NCBI RefSeq assembly: GCF_010499245.1
Contig: NZ_JAAGOW010000001.1
Location: 2,232,001 to 2,296,000 of the forward strand
DNA length: 64,000 bases
DNA from: Variovorax sp. WS11
Lineage (GTDB): Bacteria; Pseudomonadota; Gammaproteobacteria; Burkholderiales; Burkholderiaceae_C
Direction of reading: 5' to 3'
Positions 27,028-36,988 of the stretch are shown here, piece after piece. The notes beneath the pieces were generated by a model. The model did not search any database, had not been told where the DNA came from, and saw nothing but the letters and a program-made list of their open reading frames with translations. Numbering within the stretch: position 1 is the first letter of the stretch; every line of letters starts with the position of its first letter. The position numbers and the translations under genes are program-made.

Positions 27028-27033
27028 CCTAGT
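27028..27033. repeat. Target-site duplication, right copy (CCTAGT)
   Basis: It is identical to the left copy. It contains the complement of the TAG stop of the sensor kinase gene. Confidence 0.85.
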
Positions 27034-28477
27034 CATCCCCCTGTCCATTGGCGTCGAAGCGCAGGCTGAAACGTGCGCCCGGCGGCTGCTGGCCTGCGTG
27101 GGCGTCTTCCAGCTGGACGGTCGCATGGTGCTGCCGAGCGATCTCGAGCACGATCGGCAGGCCCAGGCCCGAACCGTCGGCCTCGTTGCCCAGCACGCGG
27201 TAGAAAGGCTCGAACACCAGCTCGCGCTCGCTCTCGGGGATGCCCGGGCCGTTGTCCTCCACCTGCAGCACGATGATGCGGCCGAAGGGGTCGCCCAGCA
27301 CGCGCGCGGTGATCACGCCCGGGCGGCCGGGCACCGAGGGCGTGTAGTTGATGGCGTTGTCGACCAGATTGCGCACAAGCTCCTTCAGCAGGGTGGCATT
27401 GCCTTCCAGCACCACGCCCGGCGCGCCCGCCTCCGCCCCGTCGTAGCCGAGGTCGATGCGCTTCTCGATGGCGCGCGGCACGGCTTCGCGCACCACCTCG
27501 ATGGTGAGCTTGGCCAGGTCGCAGGGCTGGCGTGCCACGGCGGCACCGCTGCCCTCGGCGCGCGCGAGCGACAACAGCTGGTTGACCGTGTGCGTGGCGC
27601 GCACGCTCGCCCGGCCGATCTGCTTGAGCGATTGCTTCAGCTCGTCGGCATTGGCCCCCTCGCGCTGCGCCAGGTCGGCCTGCATGCGCAGCCCGGCCAG
27701 CGGGGTTTTGAGCTGGTGCGCCGCGTCGGCCAGGAAGCGCTTCTGCGTGCCGATGGAGTCGCTGAGCTTGTTGAGCAGGTCGTTGACCGACAGCACCAGC
27801 GGCACCACCTCCAACGGCACCAGCGATTCGTCCAGCGGGCTCAGGTCGCCGGGCCGGCGTTCGCGGATGCGGGCCTCGATCACCGACAGCGGCTTGATGC
27901 CGCGCACCAGCGCCAGCCAGATCAGCAGCACCGCCAGCGGCAGGATCGCAAACTGGGGCAGCAGCACGCCCTTGATGATCTCGCCGGCCAGCACCGACTG
28001 CTTCTCGCGCGTCTCGGCCAGCTGCAGCAGGGCCGGGGGCGACTCGGGCGACGGGCCGGCGATCCACAACGAGGCCACGCGCACCGGCTGGCCGTGCATC
28101 TCGCCGTTGTGCAGGTAGACCACGCCCGGCGCGGGCACCTCGTCGGTGTTGGGCTCCGGCACGTCGCGATCGCCGGCGAGCAGTTGGCCGTCGCCGTTCT
28201 GCAGCTGGAAGTAGATGTGGTCCGCATCGTGGGCGCGCAGGATCTCGCGCGCCGAGGGCGTCAACTCGAAGGGCTCGCTGCCCGGCGTCACGTCCACCTC
28301 CTTCGCCAGCGCGCGGATGTTGTATTCGAGCGTGCGGTCGAAAGGCGCGTTGGCGATGCCCTGGGCCACCAGCCAGGTCACGCCGATGCTCACCGGCACC
28401 AGCAGCAGGAGCGGCGTGAGCATCCAATCGAGGATCTCGCCGAAGAGGGAGCGCTGCGCGCGCTGGAAGAGCTTCAC
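27029..28477 (-). CDS. TctE/QseC-like sensor histidine kinase
   Basis: This 482-aa inner-membrane kinase has two transmembrane helices (about 18-40 and 172-192) enclosing a periplasmic TctE-type N-terminal domain. A HAMP-like linker follows, then the H-box DAAHQLKTPLAGL (phospho-His about H254), N-box NLVDNAINYTP, G1 DNGPGIP and G2 GSGLGLPIV. The start is GTG, 19 nt after the response-regulator stop. TctE relatives sense tricarboxylates, but here no transporter is adjacent, so the signal is unknown. Its stop codon lies inside the right target duplication of the insertion sequence, and the protein end is apparently unchanged by the insertion. Confidence 0.9.
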   Translation of the reverse strand: MKLFQRAQRSLFGEILDWMLTPLLLLVPVSIGVTWLVAQGIANAPFDRTLEYNIRALAKEVDVTPGSEPFELTPSAREILRAHDADHIYFQLQNGDGQLLAGDRDVPEPNTDEVPAPGVVYLHNGEMHGQPVRVASLWIAGPSPESPPALLQLAETREKQSVLAGEIIKGVLLPQFAILPLAVLLIWLALVRGIKPLSVIEARIRERRPGDLSPLDESLVPLEVVPLVLSVNDLLNKLSDSIGTQKRFLADAAHQLKTPLAGLRMQADLAQREGANADELKQSLKQIGRASVRATHTVNQLLSLARAEGSGAAVARQPCDLAKLTIEVVREAVPRAIEKRIDLGYDGAEAGAPGVVLEGNATLLKELVRNLVDNAINYTPSVPGRPGVITARVLGDPFGRIIVLQVEDNGPGIPESERELVFEPFYRVLGNEADGSGLGLPIVLEIARQHHATVQLEDAHAGQQPPGARFSLRFDANGQGDD

Positions 28478-28496
28478 CGAGCGCTTTGAAGACGGA

Positions 28497-29168
<672 letters not shown>

Positions 29169-29228
29169 GCCGCGTCTCCAGAGATGGCGGGCTTGCGCGG
29201 GCCGCCGGGCCGTCTCCCCCTCGGGATT

Positions 29229-29714
29229 CTAGGCGGCCGCATAGGCTTCGAGCCCGATGGAAACCACGGTGGCGATCTCGTCGCCGACGCTCGCGCGGAA
29301 CTCGCCCTCGGCCTGCGCCACCGCCTTGCGGAAAGCCTCCAGCCAGGCCAGGCCGTCGGCGGTGAACAGCACGCGCCGGGCTCGGGCGTCATGCGTATCG
29401 GGGCCGCGGGTCACCAGGCCCCAGGCCTCGCACTGATCCACCAGCTTGCCCATCGCCTGCTTGGTCATGCCCGCGCGCTCGGCGAGTTCGGTCAGGCGCG
29501 AGCCGTCGCGCGCCAGATGACGCGTGATGTGGATGTGGGCAGCACTCACCTGCGCGCGCGCCGCGAGGTTGGACAGCGCGAGCGGCACGTCGGCGTCGTG
29601 CGCCATCAGGGCGAGTACGCGTTCGTCGAAGCGGCGCATGGCGTGGCCCAGCAGGCGGCCCAGGTGGGTCTGGCGCCAGGCGTCGGGGTCGATCGAGAAT
29701 GCAGGGTCTGTCAC
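29229..29714 (-). CDS. MarR-family transcriptional regulator
   Basis: This protein of about 161 aa has a MarR winged helix in the middle (AHIHITRHLARDGSRLTELAERAGMTKQAMGKLVDQCEAWG, read in parts, and a DARARRVLFTADG wing). MarR proteins bind DNA as dimers and usually release it when they bind a phenolic or other small ligand. The start is uncertain: GTG at VTDPAFS is chosen, and a TTG 30 nt upstream would add ten residues. It is divergent from recA, so the two share a promoter region. Confidence 0.82.
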   Translation of the reverse strand: MTDPAFSIDPDAWRQTHLGRLLGHAMRRFDERVLALMAHDADVPLALSNLAARAQVSAAHIHITRHLARDGSRLTELAERAGMTKQAMGKLVDQCEAWGLVTRGPDTHDARARRVLFTADGLAWLEAFRKAVAQAEGEFRASVGDEIATVVSIGLEAYAAA

Positions 29715-29779
29715 CGGTGGTCGATAGTAAGCCAAGCTGACCAAAAATTGGGTTTACTCAAGCCCATCGACCTCTACAC

Positions 29780-29799
29780 TACTGTTCAGGCATCCAGGC
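29780..29799 (+). promoter_or_regulatory. LexA (SOS) box of recA
   Basis: TACTGT at 29780 is followed by a CCAGGC half-site, giving CTG-N10-CAG, the core of the LexA operator in Beta- and Gammaproteobacteria. It lies about 65 bp upstream of the recA ATG, where it should overlap the promoter. Confidence 0.65.
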
Positions 29800-29862
29800 T
29801 GTTGTTAAAAGCAGTCTGGATGAATCCCCTACAACCTATTGATCCTCCAGGAGATTTTCCGC

Positions 29863-30930
29863 ATGGACGCAGTCGTCAAGGGCACCAGCATCGCCGGCGC
29901 CAACACCGAAAAAGCCAAGGCCCTGCAGGCCGCGCTGGCCCAGATCGAGAAGCAGTTCGGCAAGGGCACCATCATGCGGCTGGGCGAGGGCGAGGCGCTG
30001 GAGGACATCCAGGTGGTCTCCACCGGCTCGCTGGGCCTGGACATCGCCCTGGGCGTCGGAGGCCTGCCGCGCGGCCGCGTGATCGAGATCTACGGGCCGG
30101 AATCCTCGGGCAAGACCACGCTCACGCTGCAGGTCATCGCCCAGATGCAGAAGCAGGCCGGCACTTGCGCCTTCGTCGATGCCGAGCATGCGCTGGACGT
30201 GCAGTACGCGCAGAAGCTGGGCGTGAACCTGTCCGACCTGCTGATCAGCCAGCCCGACACCGGCGAGCAGGCCCTGGAGATCGTCGACTCGCTGGTGCGC
30301 TCGGGTGCCGTCGACCTGATCGTCATCGACTCGGTCGCCGCGCTCACGCCCAAGGCCGAAATCGAGGGCGAGATGGGCGACTCCCTGCCCGGCCTGCAGG
30401 CGCGGCTCATGAGCCAGGCGCTGCGCAAGCTCACCGCCACCATCAAGAAGACCAACTGCATGGTCATCTTCATCAACCAGATCCGCATGAAGATCGGCGT
30501 GATGTTCGGCTCGCCCGAGACCACCACCGGTGGCAATGCGCTGAAGTTCTACGCCTCGGTGCGGCTGGACATCCGCCGCATCGGCACCATCAAGAAGGGC
30601 GACGAGGCGATCGGCAACGAGACCAAGGTCAAGGTGGTGAAGAACAAGGTCTCGCCGCCCTTCAAGACGGCCGAGTTCGACATCTTGTTCGGCGAGGGCA
30701 TCAGCCGCGAGGGCGAGATCATCGACATGGGCGTGGCCGCCAAGATCGTCGACAAGTCAGGCGCCTGGTACGCCTACAACGGCGAGAAGATCGGGCAGGG
30801 CCGCGACAACGCGCGCGAATTCCTGCGCGAGAACCCGTCGCTCTCGCGCGAGATCGAGAACAAGGTGCGCGAATCGCTGGGCATTCCGCTCCTGCCCGAG
30901 GACGCGGGCGAGGCCGCTTCCGGGGGCTGA
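29863..30930 (+). CDS. recA: Recombinase RecA
   Basis: This 355-aa protein forms ATP-dependent filaments on single-stranded DNA, drives strand exchange and stimulates LexA self-cleavage. The Walker A motif is GPESSGKTT (78-86). The segment [28 protein letters not shown] (in parts) covers loop L2, and the C-terminus is Glu-rich. The ATG has CCAGGAG nine nt upstream. An SOS box precedes the gene, and recX, its regulator, follows after 9 nt. Confidence 0.97.
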   Translation: MDAVVKGTSIAGANTEKAKALQAALAQIEKQFGKGTIMRLGEGEALEDIQVVSTGSLGLDIALGVGGLPRGRVIEIYGPESSGKTTLTLQVIAQMQKQAGTCAFVDAEHALDVQYAQKLGVNLSDLLISQPDTGEQALEIVDSLVRSGAVDLIVIDSVAALTPKAEIEGEMGDSLPGLQARLMSQALRKLTATIKKTNCMVIFINQIRMKIGVMFGSPETTTGGNALKFYASVRLDIRRIGTIKKGDEAIGNETKVKVVKNKVSPPFKTAEFDILFGEGISREGEIIDMGVAAKIVDKSGAWYAYNGEKIGQGRDNAREFLRENPSLSREIENKVRESLGIPLLPEDAGEAASGG

Positions 30931-30939
30931 TCACCGGTG

Positions 30940-31389
30940 ATGGCCCCCAGCGCTCCTTCTCTCAAGGGCCGCGCCCTGCGCCTGCTCGGCCAACGCGAAC
31001 ATTCCCGCAGCGAGCTCGAACGCAAGCTGGCCAAGTACGAGGAAGAGCCCGGCACGCTGGCGCGCGCGCTCGACGAGCTGGCCGCCAAGGACTTCATCAG
31101 CGAGGCGAGGGTGGTGCAGTCGGTGCTGCACCAGCGCGCGGCCCGCCACGGCGCGGCGCGCGTGCGGCAGGAACTGCTGCACAAGGGCATCGCGCCCGAG
31201 GCGGTGGCCGATGCGATTGCCGCTCTGGCGGGCAGCGAGCTCCAGCGGGCCCGCGAGGTCTGGCAGCAGCGCTTCGGCACGCCGCCGCAGGATGCGGCCG
31301 AGCGCGCGAAGCAGATGCGCTTCATGCTGGCGCGCGGCTTCGCCGCCGGTGTGGTTGCGAAGGTGCTGCGCGACGACTTCGAGGACTGA
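30940..31389 (+). CDS. recX: Regulatory protein RecX
   Basis: This 149-aa helical protein binds RecA filaments and limits their growth. The family pattern is clear: LKGRALRLLGQREHSRSELERKLAKY in the first repeat, LDELAAKDFISEARVVQSVLHQRAARHG in the second, and a QMRFMLARGFAAGVVAKVL third repeat. A GTG directly before the ATG is an alternative start. It is cotranscribed with recA. Confidence 0.92.
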   Translation: MAPSAPSLKGRALRLLGQREHSRSELERKLAKYEEEPGTLARALDELAAKDFISEARVVQSVLHQRAARHGAARVRQELLHKGIAPEAVADAIAALAGSELQRAREVWQQRFGTPPQDAAERAKQMRFMLARGFAAGVVAKVLRDDFED

Positions 31390-31410
31390 ACCCGCCTCGC
31401 CGCCGCGGGC

Positions 31411-32340
31411 TCAGAGCCCCAGCATCAACTCGAGGTTTTGCACCGCCGCGCCGCTGGCGCCCTTGCCCAGGTTGTCCAGCCGGGCGATGACGACCGCATG
31501 GCGGTGGTCCTCGTTCGGGAACACGCGGATCTCCAGGTTGTTGGTGTCGTTGAGGCCCAGCGCGTCGAGCTTGCCGTCTTCGGTTGGCGGCAGCACCCTC
31601 ACGAACTGCTCCGGCGTGTTGCTCTTCGCGTAGTGCGCCGCCAGCGCCTCCTGCAGATCGCCGGCCTTGGGCTTGCCGGGCAGCTCGTCCAGATGCAGCG
31701 GCAGCTGCACCAACATGCCCTGCTTGAAGTTGCCCACGGAAGGGATGAAGACGGGCCGACGCGTCAGGCCGGTGTACTTCATGATCTCGGGGATGTGCTT
31801 GTGCTTGAGGCCCAGGGCATAGGTCTCGAACAGCGGCGCCTCGCCCTTTTCGTAGGCCTCGATCATGGTGCGGCCGCCGCCCGAATAGCCGCTGACGGAG
31901 GGCAGCGCGATGGCGTGGTCGGCCGGCAGCAGGCCGGCATCGACCAGCGGGCGGACGATGGCGATGGCGCCGGTCGCGTAGCAGCCGGGGTTGGCCACGC
32001 GCTCGGCCTTGGCCACGGCATCTTTCTGGCCGGCCACCAGCTCGGGGAAGCCGAACACCCAGCCGGCGGCCGTGCGGTGGGCCGTCGAGGCGTCGATGAT
32101 CTTGGGGCGGCGGCCCCGGCCTTCGAGTTGGTCGATGAGCGCGACGGACTCGCGAGCCGCATCGTCGTGCAGGCACAGCACCACCAGATCGACGCCCGCC
32201 ATCAGCTCGCGCTTGGCGGCCACGTCCTTGCGCAGCTCGGGGGCGATGCTCACGAGCTCGACCTGCGGCATCTTCTGCAGCCGCTCGCGGATCTGGAGGC
32301 CGGTGGTGCCGGCCTCGCCGTCGATGAAGACCTTGGGCAT
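31411..32340 (-). CDS. argC: N-acetyl-gamma-glutamyl-phosphate reductase, type 2
   Basis: This 309-aa NADPH-dependent enzyme makes N-acetylglutamate semialdehyde in arginine synthesis. The N-terminus is [14 protein letters not shown], the nucleophile is in NPGCYATG (about C120), and [10 protein letters not shown] and the KHKHIPEI segment carry the catalytic His. Its short length and the missing loop place it in the type 2 (AstC-like short) ArgC group common in Burkholderiales and Rhizobiales. It converges with recX. Confidence 0.93.
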   Translation of the reverse strand: MPKVFIDGEAGTTGLQIRERLQKMPQVELVSIAPELRKDVAAKRELMAGVDLVVLCLHDDAARESVALIDQLEGRGRRPKIIDASTAHRTAAGWVFGFPELVAGQKDAVAKAERVANPGCYATGAIAIVRPLVDAGLLPADHAIALPSVSGYSGGGRTMIEAYEKGEAPLFETYALGLKHKHIPEIMKYTGLTRRPVFIPSVGNFKQGMLVQLPLHLDELPGKPKAGDLQEALAAHYAKSNTPEQFVRVLPPTEDGKLDALGLNDTNNLEIRVFPNEDHRHAVVIARLDNLGKGASGAAVQNLELMLGL

Positions 32341-32536
32341 GGTGGAAGCCTCGGATTGCCTGGGAAAGGACGTAAGAAAAAACTACGTAGTGACCACAGC
32401 GGCCGCTCGCCGTTGGTGCGGCGCACCATGATACAGTCGCCTGCTGTCCTCCGCCCGGTCACCCCCCGCGCGCCGTGGCCCGAGGGCAACACGAAATCTC
32501 CCGTTCCCCAACCCCTCGTCCCCGAGAGACACCCTC

Positions 32537-33703
<1,167 letters not shown>

Positions 33704-33712
33704 GGAACCGCC

Positions 33713-34606
33713 ATGTCGATCTACATCAACAAAGACACCAAAGTCATCACCCAAGGCATCACCGGCAAGACCGGCCAGTTCCACACCGAGAAGTGCCAGG
33801 AATACGCGAACGGCAAGAACTGCTTCGTGGCCGGGGTCAACCCGAAGAAGGCCGGCGAGTCGATCTTCAACATCCCGATCTTCGGCTCGGTGAAGGAAGC
33901 CGCCACGCAGACCGGCGCCACCGTCTCCGTGATCTACGTGCCGCCGGCCGGCGCCGCCGCCGCCATCTGGGAAGCCGCCGAGGCCGACCTGGACATGGCC
34001 ATCTGCATCACCGAGGGCATCCCGGTGCGGGACATGCTCGAAGTGCGCAACAGGATGAAGGCCAAGGTCGCCGCGGGCGGCAAGGAAACGCTGCTGCTCG
34101 GCCCGAACTGCCCCGGCCTGATCACGCCCGACGAGATCAAGATCGGCATCATGCCCGGCCACATCCACCGCAAGGGCCGCATCGGCGTGGTCAGCCGCTC
34201 CGGCACGCTGACCTATGAAGCGGTTGCGCAACTCACCGAGATCGGCCTGGGCCAGTCCAGCGCCGTGGGCATCGGCGGCGACCCGATCAATGGCCTGAAG
34301 CACATCGACGTGATGAAGGCCTTCAACGACGATCCCGACACCGACGCCGTGATCATGATCGGCGAGATCGGCGGTCCCGACGAGGCCGATGCCGCGCGCT
34401 GGTGCAAGGAGCACATGAAGAAGCCGGTGGTCGGCTTCATCGCCGGCGTGACCGCCCCCCCGGGCAAGCGCATGGGCCATGCGGGCGCCCTGATCTCGGG
34501 CGGCGCGGACACGGCGGAAGCCAAGCTCGCGATCATGGAAGAAAGCGGCTTCAAGATCACTCGCAACTTCTCGGAGCTCGGCAAGCTTCTCAAGGCACAG
34601 ATCTAA
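33713..34606 (+). CDS. sucD: Succinyl-CoA synthetase alpha subunit
   Basis: This 297-aa subunit has the CoA-binding N-terminal domain ([15 protein letters not shown]), [22 protein letters not shown], and the phospho-His in KRMGHAGAL (about H256). The ribosome site AAGGA is 6 nt before the ATG. Confidence 0.97.
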   Translation: MSIYINKDTKVITQGITGKTGQFHTEKCQEYANGKNCFVAGVNPKKAGESIFNIPIFGSVKEAATQTGATVSVIYVPPAGAAAAIWEAAEADLDMAICITEGIPVRDMLEVRNRMKAKVAAGGKETLLLGPNCPGLITPDEIKIGIMPGHIHRKGRIGVVSRSGTLTYEAVAQLTEIGLGQSSAVGIGGDPINGLKHIDVMKAFNDDPDTDAVIMIGEIGGPDEADAARWCKEHMKKPVVGFIAGVTAPPGKRMGHAGALISGGADTAEAKLAIMEESGFKITRNFSELGKLLKAQI

Positions 34607-34635
34607 AGCCGCCGCCCTCCCGTCCACACCAGAAG

Positions 34636-34670
34636 AAAAGCGCTCGCAATTCACGTTGCGGGCGCTTTTT
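34636..34670 (+). terminator. Rho-independent terminator after sucCD
   Basis: A 14-bp stem with one G-U pair (AAAAGCGCTCGCAA / TTGCGGGCGCTTTT) and a 6-nt loop is followed by T residues, 30 nt after sucD. Confidence 0.9.
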
Positions 34671-34695
34671 CAATACATAACAGTGGAAAAGAGAC

Positions 34696-35379
34696 ATGGA
34701 TTATTTGCAAACTGCCGACTTCTGGATCGGGCTCGTCAAGATTGTCTGGATCAACATCATTCTTTCCGGGGACAACGCGGTGGTAATCGCGATGGCCGCC
34801 CGCTCGCTGCCGCCTGCACAGCAGAACAAGGCCGTGCTCATGGGCTCGGGCGCCGCCGTGGTGCTGCGGATCGCGCTGGCTGTCGTCGCCGCCAAGCTGC
34901 TGGCACTGCCCTACCTGCAGATCCTGGGCGGCGCGCTCCTGCTATGGATCGGCGTGCAGTTGCTGGGGGATGAGGACGAGGATGACGGCGAGGAAAAGCA
35001 GTACGGCAGCATGTTCGCCGCAGTGCGGACCATCCTGCTGGCCGACCTGGTGATGAGCCTGGACAACGTGATCGCCGTCGCCGCTGCGGCGCAAGGCAGC
35101 ATGGTGCTGCTGGTGCTGGGCCTGGCCATCAGCATCCCGTTGGTGATTTTCGGCAGTACCCTGATGATCAAGCTCATGGAGCGCTTCCCCATCATCATCA
35201 TGCTCGGCGCCGCCTTGATCGGCTGGGTCGGCGGCGAGACCATCGTGAGCGACGTCGCCCTGAGCGGTGTGCTGGCGGCTGACCCCTGGCTCCACTACGC
35301 CGGCGCGGCGGCCGGTGCCGTCTTCGTCGTGGCCTACGGCAAGTGGCAGCGTCAGCGCGCGGCCTCGGCCGTGCAATGA
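34696..35379 (+). CDS. TerC family integral membrane protein (YjbE type)
   Basis: This 227-aa protein has about seven transmembrane helices. Acidic residues within helices (NIILSGDNAVVIAMAAR and DLVMSLDNVIAVAAAAQG) are the TerC signature and probably bind a metal ion. Family members export manganese or contribute to tellurite resistance. An acidic cytoplasmic loop (GDEDEDDGEEKQ) lies between helices 3 and 4. It begins 26 nt after the sucCD terminator; no room for a yybP-ykoY riboswitch is left, so it is not controlled that way. Confidence 0.9.
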   Translation: MDYLQTADFWIGLVKIVWINIILSGDNAVVIAMAARSLPPAQQNKAVLMGSGAAVVLRIALAVVAAKLLALPYLQILGGALLLWIGVQLLGDEDEDDGEEKQYGSMFAAVRTILLADLVMSLDNVIAVAAAAQGSMVLLVLGLAISIPLVIFGSTLMIKLMERFPIIIMLGAALIGWVGGETIVSDVALSGVLAADPWLHYAGAAAGAVFVVAYGKWQRQRAASAVQ

Positions 35380-35411
35380 TCGCGCCCCCCTGACCCCAAT
35401 TTGACTGATTC

Positions 35412-36242
35412 ATGGCGAACCTAGGCGCATCCGTTTCCCCCGACACCGGCTCGCTCGCCTGGGATTTCGCCGCCCTGACCGACCCCGGCCGGGTGCGCGC
35501 CAACAACGAAGACACGATCGCCTACGACCCCGGGCTGGGCCTCGTGCTGCTGGCCGACGGCATGGGCGGCTACAACGGCGGCGAGGTGGCCAGCGGCATG
35601 GCCGTCGCGCTGCTGCAGGCGAGCTTCGGCCGCTGGCTCGCCCACGCCGGGCCGAGCGCCAACCCGCGGGCCGTGCGGCGCGCGCTGCAGGCCGGCACCG
35701 ACGAAGCCAACACCGCCATCCTGGAAGCCGGGGTGGCCAACCTGCAATTGCAGGGCATGGGCACCACGCTCGTGCTGGCCGCTTTCGGCCCGCGGCGCGT
35801 CATCGTGGGCCACATCGGCGACTCTCGCTGCTACCGCCTGCGGGAGGACAAGCTGGAGCTGCTCACCCGCGACCATTCCCTGCTGCAGGAGCAGCTCGAC
35901 GCAGGCGCCATCACGCCGGAGCAGGCCAGCCTCTCGCCGCACCGCAACTTGGTGACGCGGGCGCTGGGGATCGAACGCCATGTCGAACTCGAAATGCACG
36001 AGCACAACGTGAAGGCGGGGGACGTTTTCCTGCTATGTTCCGATGGCTTGAGCGAAATGGTGCCCGATGGGCAGCTTTTCACGATTTTGTTACAACAAAC
36101 GGGGCTATCTGAAAAAGCAACACTTTTGGTTGCAACTGCGAACGAGAATGGCGGCAAGGACAACATTTCGGTTGTCCTGGCCAGGGCCGGTTCGAGTTCG
36201 AGCGACGCGGCGCAGGCATCCGGATCGCCAGGCTCGGACTAG
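35412..36242 (+). CDS. PP2C-family serine/threonine protein phosphatase
   Basis: This 276-aa phosphatase has the PP2C metal-site motifs in order: VRANNEDTIAYDP, LLADGMGGYNGGEVAS, GTTLVLAAF, VGHIGDSRCYRLRE, RDHSLLQEQ, LLCSDGLSE and GGKDNISVVLA. It removes phosphate from Ser/Thr with two Mn/Mg ions and is cytoplasmic. The FHA protein 53 nt downstream would read phospho-Thr, so the two probably form a signalling unit, although no Ser/Thr kinase is visible in the window. The C-terminus is Ser/Gly-rich. Confidence 0.92.
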   Translation: MANLGASVSPDTGSLAWDFAALTDPGRVRANNEDTIAYDPGLGLVLLADGMGGYNGGEVASGMAVALLQASFGRWLAHAGPSANPRAVRRALQAGTDEANTAILEAGVANLQLQGMGTTLVLAAFGPRRVIVGHIGDSRCYRLREDKLELLTRDHSLLQEQLDAGAITPEQASLSPHRNLVTRALGIERHVELEMHEHNVKAGDVFLLCSDGLSEMVPDGQLFTILLQQTGLSEKATLLVATANENGGKDNISVVLARAGSSSSDAAQASGSPGSD

Positions 36243-36295
36243 CATTCACTGCAGGTGACAGCCGTGATACAACAAATGAGATCCAGGAGTCGGCC

Positions 36296-36949
36296 ATGCC
36301 GAAAATGATCGTTTCGATCGACGGTGTCGTCATCAAGGAAGTGACGCTCGCCAAGGACCGCACCACGATGGGCCGGCGGCCGTACAACGACATCGTGATC
36401 GACAACCTCGCCATCAGCGGCGAGCACGCCGTGCTGCACATGATCGGCGGCGATGTCTACCTGGAAGATCTCAACAGCACCAACGGCACCTACGTCAACG
36501 GGCGTGCCGTCAAGAAGCAGGCGCTCGAGCACAACGACGTGATCGAGGTCGGCAAGTACAAGATTCGCTACCTGGTGGGCGGCGGCGCGACCGAAGGCGC
36601 CACCGGGCACGGCCCGACCATCGTCGCTGCGTCCTCGGAACCCATTCCCCTGTCTTCCGCGCCGACCGTCCATACGCCGCTGGGCGGCTCCACGGGCGTG
36701 GCCGTCATTCGCGTGCTCTCGGGCAGCGGCGCCGGGCGCGAGCTCTCGCTGCAGAAGGTCGTCACCACCATCGGCAAGCCCGGCGTCGCCGTCGCGGCCG
36801 TCACGAGGCGCCTACACGGCTACGTGGTAGCGCCGATCGATGGCGGCACGGCGCTCAATGGCGAGCCCCTGGGCAACGAGGCCGTCGCCCTGCAGGACGG
36901 CGACGTGCTCGAGCTCGGCGGCACGCGGATGCAGTTCGTCGCCAGCTGA
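36296..36949 (+). CDS. FHA-domain protein with a second degenerate FHA-like half
   Basis: This 217-aa protein has a canonical FHA domain at about residues 20-95 (TMGRRPYNDIVIDNLAISGEHAVL and LEDLNSTNGTYVNG, with the Arg, Ser, His and Asn that grip phospho-Thr). Residues 130-217 look like a second FHA fold (VIRVLSGSGAGRELSLQKVVTTIGKP, LNGEPLGNEAVALQDGDVLELGG) in which the Ser-x-x-His core is replaced. A low-complexity linker joins them. It lies between the phosphatase and the adenylate cyclase genes, so it may connect Ser/Thr phosphorylation with the cyclase. Confidence 0.88.
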   Translation: MPKMIVSIDGVVIKEVTLAKDRTTMGRRPYNDIVIDNLAISGEHAVLHMIGGDVYLEDLNSTNGTYVNGRAVKKQALEHNDVIEVGKYKIRYLVGGGATEGATGHGPTIVAASSEPIPLSSAPTVHTPLGGSTGVAVIRVLSGSGAGRELSLQKVVTTIGKPGVAVAAVTRRLHGYVVAPIDGGTALNGEPLGNEAVALQDGDVLELGGTRMQFVAS

Positions 36950-36988
36950 GCGCGTGAAGCGCGAGCGCCGCCGCGCCCGCCCACCCGA

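Noticed and set aside
34607..34695. Manganese riboswitch (yybP-ykoY) before the TerC gene
   Set aside because: Only 26 nt separate the sucCD terminator from the start, and the hairpin is a plain terminator.
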